The notes under the pieces: generated by a model
What the model was told of the DNA's origin: nothing
Seen by the model: only the letters and a program-made list of their open reading frames with translations
The model's database searches: none
Translations under genes and position numbers: made by a program
Assembly (NCBI GenBank): GCA_003024175.1
Contig: MDYQ01000355.1
Location: forward strand, 1-19,027
Source: Planoprotostelium fungivorum
Lineage: Eukaryota; Evosea; Variosea; Cavosteliida; Cavosteliaceae
Length of the DNA stretch: 19,027 bases
Reading direction: 5' to 3'
Shown: piece after piece, positions 10,876-18,808 of the stretch
How the letters are laid out: each line of letters starts with the position of its first letter
Position numbering within the stretch: the stretch's first letter is position 1

Positions 10876-11996
10876 ATGGCCGATGTAGGGACCACACCAG
10901 GCGCACCAAAAATCAAGATATCAGCCTGTGTACTGTGTAGACAGAACCATACTGCATGTGAAGAGGGTGATTGAATCAATCTCTCGTGTGTCGAAAATGA
11001 CAAGGCAAGCCCGTCCCTGTTTTCGATGCAAATGGAGAAATCTTGTCTGTTTGGATGAACCCCCACAGAGGAGAGGTCCTAAACCGAAGAAACAGAAGGC
11101 TACTGTCGTGCCATCCGATCTCACTAATACCGCTCAACTATGTCCCTTTTCAGACGATGACACTCTCCAAGGTATGTTCTTAGTTGACTCATCTGATGCA
11201 AATAACAGAACAACTGCAAGAGTTTTGGTCAAGTCTATACGATCCAACCGTCCGACTGGCTGAGAACCCACCCTCTCTTCATCTGAATAGTGGAGAGGAG
11301 ATCTCACGGTTCCGTGAGTATCTTACGCAAAAGTGACGATCATCTTCAATGTGGATCATCTAACTGTCGATCAGAGGCTGCGACCTCTCTGGTGAAGCCT
11401 TACTCACAGAAAAGTGGAATCAGATCGCCGAAAAGATCATAGACCTCCGAAGATTCATCACTTCAGAACAGAGGCAGCAGATGCTGATCGACTTTGAAAA
11501 TCAAGTCCAGGTAGACAATGTACGATCTTGACGGAGCATGATCGTCGTGGCAGATGCATGCCAGCTCGGCTCGAGACAATGATGTACCGACAGCAGTATG
11601 GGATCGATCTTTAAAGTGCCATTTTATGAATCAACCCTTCATCGACCTTGTCAATTGGACCCATCCTCTCCCTTCCGACGATAAGCTGCAACTCGTACAC
11701 GTGAGTGTGCGAGAGATGATAGACAGCTCAATGATCGATAGATCTTCTCTCCCGAGACGGTTGTGTTCTTGAAGAAGAACACGCAGAGATCTTACTTAGA
11801 GACAACGAAAGACTCTGTGTGTTTGTCTGCCGGATACCGAAGAGTGGATGAGGAGGTGATGGTGGAGTGAAGAAGAAGAATTGAACAGGTGTAGGATAAC
11901 GTGTATCAAGGGTGCAACGCAATGATCACGGTGAAGAGAGACGTACTTGGACTCCCTCAGTTGTTCATCTTCCAGATGATACCCGATGTCAGTTGA
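10876..11996 (+). CDS. Zn2Cys6 transcription factor with C-terminal PAS-like domain (AcuK/ERT1 type)
   Basis: Likely a DNA-binding regulator. Seven exons: 10876-10966, 11010-11171, 11209-11313, 11377-11510, 11554-11700, 11742-11855, 11895-11996 (855 nt, 284 residues). The six cysteines are C18, C21, C28, C34, C37 and C44 (CVLCRQNHTAC, then RPCFRCKWRNLVC). The spacing is C-x2-C-x6-C-x5-C-x2-C-x6-C, followed by a basic RRGPKPKKQK stretch. The motif is split by the first intron (10967-11009) and is complete only after splicing. The His in CxxCxxxHxxC and the RPC are typical of fungal AcuK/AcuM/ERT1 regulators of gluconeogenesis, which also carry a C-terminal PAS domain. Here residues about 170-284 look PAS-like (VPTAVWDRSLKCHFMNQPF; MITVKRDVLGLPQLFIFQ). 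The middle part (about 85-164) is helical and charged. It is much shorter than fungal members. Target genes cannot be inferred. Confidence 0.85.
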
Positions 11997-12046
11997 TGCA
12001 CATTGCTTCTAATTCGAGTGCAATGGAAGGAACGTAGAGTTCAGAC

Positions 12047-12052
12047 AATAAA
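12047..12052 (+). terminator. Poly(A) signal AATAAA of the zinc-cluster gene
   Basis: AATAAA begins 51 nt past the stop of the Zn2Cys6 gene. The RIIAD1-like gene converges from the right with its own signal at 12110-12115. Confidence 0.55.
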
Positions 12053-12109
12053 GGGAGTAATACAAGAAAGGGCTTTCTTTGTGGCGATCAAGCTTATTAA
12101 AATGTCTGA

Positions 12110-12115
12110 TTTATT
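12110..12115 (-). terminator. Poly(A) signal AATAAA (minus strand) of the RIIAD1-like gene
   Basis: The plus strand reads TTTATT, giving AATAAA on the minus strand 76 nt past the RIIAD1-like stop codon. With the signal at 12047 of the opposite gene, the two 3' ends would meet within about 60 bp. Confidence 0.5.
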
Positions 12116-12190
12116 GCGTGGGGAGAGGCATGTACCGACCTCAAAACAGGATATTCAACACACAGATCGCATGTCTCGCCGACAACTTCT

Positions 12191-12456
12191 TCAATTTGGG
12201 TGAACCTTCTGTCTGAGATCTGGTCGTGTGAACCACTTGGTGATGTATTCCACTGTGTTTTGAGGTTTGTCAATCAGAATTCCCTCGTAAAATTTCTGCA
12301 AGAGTAAGCCAACCTCAGGGTGCTCTCGCAAGTATTGTTCGTTTTCAATTCGGATGTCGATCTGTTGCAGATGTGACTTTGAAGGTCGAAAATATCTATT
12401 CTCACCTTTTGTTTGTTTAAATTAACTTGCTGCTCAGGCGTGAGTGGTGACGGCAT
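12191..12456 (-). CDS. RIIa domain protein, RIIAD1-like
   Basis: RIIa domains form dimers that dock A-kinase anchoring and radial-spoke-type partners. RIIAD1 is a small stand-alone RIIa protein linked to cilia and sperm in animals. Two minus-strand exons, 12456-12406 and 12361-12191, with a 44-nt intron, encode 73 residues. The protein begins MPSPLTPEQQVNLNKQK and continues IDIRIENEQYLREHPEVGLL, LQKFYEGILIDKPQNTVEYI and TKWFTRPDLRQKVHPN. The LTPEQQ start, the IxxRxxNExYLxxHxEV core, the KP-N-xE motif and the closing F(T)-P-L--K-H match the whole length of animal RIIAD1, including its lack of any other domain. It is only slightly shorter than the animal protein (about 90 residues). The gene is too small and split to stand out as an open frame. 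Confidence 0.82.
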
Positions 12457-13131
12457 GGCTGTCTGAGATGAAACCAAATTTGGAGACCCTCAAAATCGCG
12501 CCGCAGTCGCGAAATTTAACGCTCGCCCCTTCGGAATTTGAACGTCGAACCAGAAGAATGATATAACATACCGTTAGTCTACTGTATTGTATGCCGAGCG
12601 GTTTACTGTCGTGGTTTGGGACTTCACCACAACGAGGTCGGCCCACGTAGAATGGAATAAAGATGAATAAGCTTATTTATTCTCTCTGTCTTGTGCCTTC
12701 TCCTCTCTTCTCCTCCTCATTCTCCTGCTCTCTCCTCTCGTGGGTCACAGGGCTGCTCTTTTTCTCATCCTCCTTCACTTTCACCCTCTCCCCTCCTCTC
12801 CTCTTCCTTCATGTCAATCATAGGGCTGCTCTTTGTTTCCTCTCTTTCCTCTCCTCCACGTCCACCCTCTCATCGATCATCTCCACCGGCAGGCCCACCC
12901 TTTCAGCACATTGATTCCTCGGTTTGGCCTCGTAGAACACGTCTAGTCCCCCTCATCGGTGACAGGTCCCTGCGTCGATCCCAATTGATCTTCCACATCA
13001 CTCACCTCACAACAAACACAAACCGTCACGGTGTCTGGTCTGTTTTGCGTGAGATTCTGAGATGAGCACCTGTGCCTCATCCTCACCACTTGAAATTGTA
13101 TCCATAGACAGATAACTGTTGGTAAATCAGG
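12457..13131. repeat. Gene-free stretch with pyrimidine-rich repeat; border of compact region and repeat island
   Basis: Positions 12457-12660 are ordinary intergenic sequence and should hold the RIIAD1-like promoter. At 12666-12677 there is a perfect palindrome, AATAAGCTTATT. From about 12685 to 12870 the plus strand is almost pure C/T with short interruptions. The 13-mer AGGGCTGCTCTTT occurs at 12749-12761 and 12822-12834, 73 bp apart, marking a degenerate tandem repeat. Open frames here are Ser/Pro/Leu-rich by composition and are not credible genes. 12900-13131 shows nothing recognisable. Confidence 0.5.
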
Positions 13132-14338
13132 ATGAAACTGACCTGGTTCAATTTGATCAACTCTGAAGGAAGTTAGGTAGAAAACTCTCCATAATTGCTG
13201 CCGGACAAAGAACGGTGGGTTTCTGTCCGTTCGTTCTACCTCTGTCTCGGCTGTCTTAACATTATCAAAGAGGTTTTACCACAAGTCACAGCATTGCAAC
13301 TCCGATCGATCCTCTCTAAATGGGAATATGATACGCCACTCTCTGCTCAGACCACCCCAGCCGGTGAGTTCCATACTTTTATTCCCTATATTCTTGTCGC
13401 AGTGTCTACGGCCCTTCAAGCTCTAGGTCACACAGAGGAGGTCTTGAAGGGGTTTTGGCTGCTTAATGATATGTTTTTGACTATGTCCTCAAGTTTGGTA
13501 GGTTTTCAAATACCATCAAAACTTGCAAGCTGGCACAACTCTCTGAACATGGACCTACCGATTGAAGACCGCCAGAATACGATCCAGACACTTTTCAACA
13601 TTGTGAAGAACAACTGGATGAACCGATTGGAGTCAGTGAAGCAGAAGCATACACTGGGATATCTCTGTGGACTTGCAGGAATTGGTAAAACTACTATGCT
13701 ACCCATTTTGAGAGCACGTATGCAGGCACTGGCCAAAGAAGTGAGTGATGCGCCAATTGTATTTTTCTGATGCACCAAAGGAACTAGACGAAGAGTTTAA
13801 GGAGTCAATCTGTGACTCTGTATACATCACTATCAGTCTTGGGAATGGAGACTCTTGGTTTGACAATCTTATTGCGTCAAGGATGTTCATACACTTCAGT
13901 CAAGGCTGCTCCTGGGCAACACGCAACAATGGTACATGATCTGCCAGATCCTTTGGGACCGTCAAGGTATACAAATGCATCAGGGCTACCATTAAGAAGT
14001 CAAGCGGATGGAGAGCTGTCTTCATCATGGTAGATGACTGCCCATTTATCAGCCCCACCCAACAACACCTGAGATCCTTTGCACATATCATCTGTCGGCT
14101 CATGACAGAACAGATCTCAAAGGAGGACCCAACAACCATCACAGCACACTTCAAGACGTACATTGTACCCATCTTTGCTGGAACCCTCCTTCCAGAGCAA
14201 GTCCAATTCTTTGCCACTATCAGCGACTTTACAACAGAAGATATACAGATACCACTCTTATCTGCTGACCACGCTCTGGGAATCTGTTGCAAGCTGCAGA
14301 CCATCAACAGCCACCCTGCACTTCAGGACTCAAAGGTT
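13132..14338 (+). pseudogene. Crinkler/RHS-type P-loop NTPase, broken first copy
   Basis: Exons 13132-13171, 13211-13740 and 13781 onward join in phase over introns of 39 and 40 nt. A helical N-terminal part leads to a Walker A motif, GLAGIGKTTML, at about residue 165. A strand VYITISLGNG follows and then ASRMFI. The frame then meets TGA at 13937-13939 where the second copy has TTA (Leu). Beyond it the same frame stays open and carries a Walker B-like VFIMVDDC, an FAGT motif and LLSADHALGI. Homology ends at the unknown base 14339. The order of motifs resembles the NTPase module of eukaryotic Crinkler (CRN) and RHS proteins, which spread with transposons and in some species act as effectors. 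The family call is inferred from motif order only. The start ATG at 13132 is plausible but unproven. The one nonsense codon and missing C-terminus make this copy non-functional as assembled. Confidence 0.55.
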
Positions 14339-14855
14339 NAGTCTTGGGAATGGAGACTCTTGGGAAGGAGAAGAATTTGACAATCTTATTGCGTCGAGAA
14401 TGTTCATACGCTTCAGTCAAGGCTGCTCCTGGGCAACGCGCAACAATGGTACATTATCTGCCAGATCCTTTGGGACCGTTGAAGTATACAAATGTATTGG
14501 GGCTACCATTAAGAAGTCGAGCGGATGGAGAGCTGTCTTCATCATGGTAGATGACTGTCAATTTATCAGCCCCACCCAACAACACCTGAGATCCTTTGCA
14601 CATATCATCTGTCGGCTCATGACAGAACGGATCTCAAAAGAGGACCCAACAACCATCACAGCACACTTCAAGACGTACATTGTACCCATCTTTGCTGGAA
14701 CCCTCCTTCCAGAGCAAGTCCAATTCTTTGCCACTATCAGCGACTTTACAACAGAAGATATACAGCTACCACTCTTATCTGCTGACCACGCTCTGGGAAT
14801 CTGTTACAAGCTCCAGACCATCAACAACCACCCTGCACTTCAGGACTCAAAGGTT
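13834..14855 (+). repeat. Tandem duplication, units of 505 and 517 bp
   Basis: Unit 1 (13834-14338) and unit 2 (14339-14855) align end to end with about 20 substitutions (about 96% identity by my count) and one 12-bp indel (unit 2 has GGAAGGAGAAGA after GACTCTTG). The junction is the single N at 14339. If N is C, both ends share CAG, a 3-nt microhomology. Confidence 0.85.
14339..14339. other. Unknown base (n) at the duplication junction
   Basis: The only ambiguous base in the window lies exactly where unit 1 stops and unit 2 begins. This may be a one-base scaffold gap or an uncalled base, so the adjacency of the two copies is not certain. Confidence 0.9.
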
Positions 14856-15101
14856 CAGACACTCATCAAGCAGTATGGGGCAATACCAAGAATGCTGGAA
14901 GCAATGATCTCTGTGCTTGAAAAGTACCCCATTGAAACAAGACCTGATATCCTTGAGAGATCTTTTGAGATAGAGTTTGCCAATGTGTATAAGGTATGCC
15001 CCTCTAATTGTCAAATGAATAATGAAGTGAATCCAGCCAAAACAAATTCTGAGCTCATTTGGAGAGGATGGGAAGCAATTAGTACTGTACAGTCTTGCTA
15101 A
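14340..15101 (+). pseudogene. Crinkler/RHS-type P-loop NTPase, second copy lacking its N-terminus
   Basis: This copy begins inside the NTPase, after the position of Walker A, and reads openly from 14340 to the stop at 15099-15101. It keeps what copy 1 lost: DSWEGEEFDN in place of a 4-residue deletion, Leu in place of the TGA, the Walker B-like VFIMVDDC, FAGT, LLSADHALGI and a following YGAIPRMLEAMISVL. The last resembles the G(G)xPRxLE motif that closes CRN/RHS NTPase modules. The segment after about 14986 may be intronic. A GT-AG pair 14987/15092 would continue the frame to a stop at 15238-15240, but this is uncertain. As assembled it has no start and no Walker A. If the duplication is a scaffolding effect, copy 1 exons upstream of 13834 plus this copy would be one gene. 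I only note that possibility. Confidence 0.5.
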
Positions 15102-15379
15102 TGTCTCACTGTCAATGGATGAGTCGATTGTGGAAATTGGACAGGCTCACCCTATTGGACTCATACGAGTGCTTGTGAACGTCTCATCTTATATGATCAT
15201 TGGTCTTCTGATTTCATGTAAGAGGTTTGACTATTGGTGATGAGTGAGGTCGTTTATCTACATCCTGCCAACAGTTTGTGTTTCGTCGGTTTTGGGGGTG
15301 TCTATGGCCTTGGTGAAAAAACCTACACAACGGTACGTAGGAAAACCAGGCCCACTGAAATTTTCCTCATCTATGCACC

Positions 15380-15523
15380 CTTACTATCTTTACTATTCTT
15401 ACTATTTATTTACTCTATATACCTTACTATTGATTTGCTTATCCAATTTACTATTAATTTACTCATGCAATTTACTATATTACTAGATTATTAACTACAT
15501 TTTACCACAGTTCAATGGTGGAG
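15380..15523 (+). repeat. Left arm of 144-bp inverted repeat
   Basis: The reverse complement of 15380-15523 equals 16707-16850 at 143 of 144 bases by direct reading (one C/T difference near the inner end). The arm is AT-rich and built from TTACTA-like words (TAGTAA on the other strand). Its inner end overlaps the last 12 bp of the reverse-transcriptase fragment. Confidence 0.92.
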
Positions 15524-15937
15524 CAAGCTCGATCTTTGTTCCCTCTGAAAAGTGTCATTCTTTGTTTCGTCCTGTTTCTCCAGCCATTTCTTATGGTTTC
15601 TAATCAGTTGCGTTCGATAGAGGATCGATGCTTGCGCTATTGCATTGATCACCATTATTTGATGGTCCATCTGGAGTCCTTTCTGCATCATCACGGTTGT
15701 GACATGTGCTTTGTATCTTGCACTCAAGAGTTTGACTTGTCTATTCCAATCCAGGCAGAGGTTTGTTGTCCATCCCAGATACGTGAAATGACCATCTCCT
15801 CCCAGTTCAGTGACTTGTTCCATCCATTCATTGGTCTTTTTCATCAAAAACTGGATCCCACTCTTCGATTGCAATATGAGAGCTGTATTGTCTGTAAATG
15901 CCTCAGTGGTCGTGTTGATGAAGAGAGCAAATAGGCA
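15512..15937 (-). pseudogene. Reverse transcriptase fragment of a non-LTR (LINE-like) retrotransposon
   Basis: The minus strand is open from 15937 (after a stop at 15940-15938) to the stop at 15514-15512, about 141 residues. It reads ALFINTTTEAFTDNTALILQ, then about 40 residues later HFTYLGWTTNLCLDWNRQV, VINAIAQASILYR and a basic tail. This is the end of the RT palm and the thumb: the first block aligns with the L-NDL ... FADDT-L catalytic region, and YLG begins the next conserved motif. The catalytic pair reads FTDN instead of F/YxDD, so the second aspartate is lost, and everything upstream of this motif is missing. The fragment is therefore dead. The plus-strand open frame 15515-15934 is its shadow. 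It ends at the inner edge of the left inverted-repeat arm. Subfamily cannot be assigned. Confidence 0.7.
15523..15568 (+). repeat. 46-bp repeat, copy 1 (end of the RT fragment)
   Basis: Positions 15523-15568 and 17867-17912 match at 45 of 46 bases (A versus C once), both starting GCAAGCTCGATCTTTG. On the minus strand this encodes ETKNDTFQREQRSSL, the C-terminal end of the RT fragment. Confidence 0.88.
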
Positions 15938-16706
15938 TCACTACAGAAGGAGATGCAGACATTTTTGTCCTCCAGTATGATATTCTTTATTGTGTCCTAT
16001 CTTCTTACTTCTCTTTCTTTTTCCAGCATTTCCGTCTTCTTCTTCTTCTCTTTTGCTTCTTCTCTTCTCTGATGCAATTGTAATTGATCTTTGGAGTCTC
16101 GCATTTTTCCGACATGATGGAAGATCTTTGGTTCTCTCTTGTTCTCTATGTCTTTTCTTCGTATTATTTTCGTTTCTGTTGGTATTCTTGGCCCAACATC
16201 AAGCAATGTTGGGTTGGGTCAGGAGGTTTTTTAAAGGGTGCCATTCCCTTGTTAGTGGTGGTGCAATTGATAAAAGAAGTTATAAGAGTTTGGAGAGGCA
16301 TCACCCTTCAGCCCTTAACAGCACATAAGGTTCGTGGCACATAAGGCTCTTGAGACCTTCAAATTAAAATGGATTGATCAAGATCAATTCAACACCTTCA
16401 TAGATTATCAGCTGCTAAAAAATATCTTCAGTTGATGTGTTGTTATGTGTCATAAGTAGCTACAATTTTCTCTGTCCCATCACATACATTAATTGGTCAA
16501 ACATATAGACTGCTCAGTTGGTGTATCATATGCTTTGTTCAGTAATGGCTTAGTATAGTAGTCCCTAATGAAGCATTATCTGAATAACATCTGAATCTAA
16601 ATTTGTTCAACTCACACTTTTTGTATCTAATTTTTGTATTCTGTATTATATTTTTAGGCAATCTACAATACTATGGAAGCTGAAAGATTATATTATTGCA
16701 TTATAA
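15938..16706. other. Interior of the inverted-repeat segment, no gene recognised
   Basis: Positions 16000-16190 are T/C-rich with long thymine runs, so frames there are low-complexity. A hairpin CCCAACAT-CAAGCA-ATGTTGGG lies at 16192-16212 (8-bp stem). GCACATAAGG is repeated at 16321-16330 and 16337-16346. The rest to 16706 is AT-rich and stop-dense in all frames. Confidence 0.4.
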
Positions 16707-16850
16707 CTCCATCATTGAACTGTGGTAAAATGTAGTTAATAATCTAGTAATATAGTAAATTGCATGAGTAAATTAATAGTAAATTGGATAAGCAAATCAA
16801 TAGTAAGGTATATAGAGTAAATAAATAGTAAGAATAGTAAAGATAGTAAG
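16707..16850 (-). repeat. Right arm of 144-bp inverted repeat
   Basis: This is the reverse complement of 15380-15523 with one difference. The sequences just outside the two arms (CACCC on the left, TTTGAG on the right) do not show an obvious target-site duplication. The inner distance between arms is 1,183 bp. Confidence 0.92.
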
Positions 16851-17866
16851 TTTGAGATGGGTATTGTAGTAGATTTGTGGTGATTATATGTCTTTCTAAT
16901 TTACCTATGTTTTACTCTGGATTTCTAGGATACTTGTTTTCAACCTGACATCCCCTGAATATCTGCAGAATTCTCCTCCTGATTTCTTGATGATAGATAC
17001 AGGGTACAAACATACAATTACCCAGAATTTGAGCTGTCTGAGCATGCATGGCAAGTACTTCTACATGTTCATATTTCTATTTTCATCATGTACATTTTTC
17101 ATTTAGAATTCCTGAGCTTTTGCATATGTTTCTTTCTCCTTTCCCCCTTTTCCAGTTCCCCTATTATATTTCTAGTAAATTAATTAGTCAATAGTAATTG
17201 TTTTTTGTATCAGTAATATAATTATTCATAATGTTCTCTTTTTTCTTTTTCTTTTTTATAATTTATATATATATATCTGCCTCGTCAATTGCAAAGCTGG
17301 ATGCCAACAGCATAGGGTGTCTGTTGTCTTTGCAACCTACCTATCAAAACCAACCTGACAAAAAAGAGAGAACATAGAGCAGTGAAGCAGTGTTTGGTGA
17401 AAAATATAAATCTACAACGTCTATTTATCAAATATATTTTTCTGCCAGTTAAGACGTTGTGCTTCTTTTATCGAACAACGTTCAAATCACATGGGGCAAT
17501 AATCGAAATAAATTATAGCTGACACATTTTTGTTTATTTTCACCTGATTGAGTGAGATTCATCAACAAGAATGGATTATACCTCTTGTGGTGTTCCAATA
17601 CGCTCAATTCTATCTGACCTGAATTAGCACAAACACACATTGATGACAGACTATTGTGCATAAGTGCGCACCACTGTCAAGTGTTTATTTTCAATTATTG
17701 TACGTGATGCATTCTGTCAATCAGAATCAGATACTCAAGAGATTGATGCCACTGGAAAACTTGATGATGTTCATTGTGTGAAAATCTTGTTCTGTCAAGA
17801 AGCTGGGCAGTCACTCTTGCTAATAGTGCCTTTGGGAGATTCTTTGTATTTCCTAGCATACGCCAT
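16851..17866. other. AT-rich stretch without a recognised gene
   Basis: About 1 kb of AT-rich sequence with T-runs, a (TA)n tract near 17263-17276 and scattered TAGTAA words like those in the inverted repeat. An open frame from about 17664 to 17942 starts at GTG and resembles nothing I know, and its end runs into the 46-bp repeat. Most likely decayed repeat sequence. Confidence 0.4.
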
Positions 17867-17912
17867 GCAAGCTCGATCTTTGTTCCCTCTGAAACGTGTC
17901 ATTCTTTGTTTC
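17867..17912 (+). repeat. 46-bp repeat, copy 2 (reverse-transcriptase tail remnant)
   Basis: Second copy of 15523-15568, same orientation, one mismatch. On the minus strand it keeps ETKNDTFQREQRSSL, then diverges at the same base where copy 1 meets the inverted repeat. Upstream (minus strand) the similarity also stops, so only this tail survives. Confidence 0.85.
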
Positions 17913-18117
17913 ACTAAGATGAAAATTGTCAACATCACCTGACAAATATTGAGTGACAATCAGATATGTACCATGCAAAGCACAGATCATTTCAACATTT
18001 CACCTTCACTGGACTGTTCAATAGTGAATCAACAACTGCCAGAGGCTGGCACGTCCATTTCTTGTCACCAAATGGGATCTGCAGTTGTGGCTCAGAATCA
18101 GAGTCAGGATTGTACAA

Positions 18118-18590
18118 TCAGTCGAGTGTCACCTCCTCTCCTTGATAAATTCTCCTCATCATTCCTTCCCAGTGCATGTGGAATTTCTCAAACGTATGCC
18201 AGTCAAACTGGTGGCTCATATTGATTATGCTTTTCAGCTCAGGGAACTGGCAACTTCCAATGAACGTCCGCAACTGCAGTATAGCATGGTTGGGATGACC
18301 TCATGTCCTTTGCATCCATGAGGTTTGGCTTTGCAAATAGTCCCTGATTCAGAGAGGTTAGGTTACAAGGACATCCTCATGGAAATCATGGCATCCAGGA
18401 GATCACAATTGGGAGAATGTTGTGATGTATAGATCTTTCCCAATTCATCAACGTGCAGAAAGACTTTATTACGGCCACTCGTCAAAACAATGCCTGTCTC
18501 TGAGTTGAATGTGACCGATATGTGTGTATTCTTTAACAGCGAGTGTGAGGTAACATGGTTGATGAAAGATGTCTTTCCCACTCCAGGCGC
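18118..18590 (-). pseudogene. Crinkler/RHS-type P-loop NTPase fragment, minus strand
   Basis: From 18590 to 18363 the minus strand is open and begins with a Walker A motif, APGVGKTSFI, then HISVTFNSETGIV, a strand typical of CRN/RHS NTPases just after Walker A. A stop follows at 18363. A GT-AG pair (about 18365/18343) could pass it, but the frame then meets TGA at 18303-18301. Past that TGA the same frame is open to 18118 and includes GHPNHAILQLRTFIGSCQF and FEKFHMHWEGMMRRIY; the aromatic FEKFH...WE motif recurs in CRN-like proteins as I remember them. Walker B and the middle of the NTPase are missing. This is therefore a decayed, partly deleted relative of the copies at 13132-15101. A splice acceptor at 18591 suggests a lost or unrecognised 5' exon. 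Family identity is motif-based, and the assignment of the second block is tentative. Confidence 0.5.
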
Positions 18591-18808
18591 CTGAGTCTCA
18601 TTACATACGATATGACTCAGACATCAACACACTGCTTGTGTTATGACGCTACGTGTAGAAGAGGAATATCAACGAGAAAAGGAATTGATTTAACGGTCTA
18701 CAATTGTATTGTGTAATAAAAAGGGATTGTTCGAAGCCCCTCTGCAAGTAGAGAGGTCTCGTACATCACCATCAAGTCCACCATCTGCATCCATCCTTTA
18801 CCCCAACA
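18591..18808. other. Short gene-free stretch at the right border of the repeat island
   Basis: About 220 bp between the NTPase fragment and the partial gene at the right edge. It should include the 3' UTR of that partial gene. An AATAAA on the plus strand near 18714-18719 has no plus-strand gene to serve. Nothing else is recognised. Confidence 0.35.

Noticed and set aside
12520-12600. Possible minus-strand tRNA (GGTTCGACGTTCAAATTCC with GCTCG/CGAGC ends)
   Set aside because: The outer five pairs fit, but the T-arm has an extra base and only four pairs, and no anticodon arm forms.
12663-13065. Overlapping Ser/Pro/Leu-rich open frames in the pyrimidine-rich tract
   Set aside because: They arise from low-complexity composition, and both frames are open for the same reason.
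15990-16344. Hydrophobic open frames on the plus strand and a Lys/Glu-rich one on the minus strand
   Set aside because: The T/C-rich tract gives Phe/Leu/Ser on one strand and Lys/Glu on the other. No family similarity is seen.
17949-18321. Plus-strand open frames here
   Set aside because: They begin at non-ATG codons, and the minus strand carries the recognisable NTPase-family blocks.
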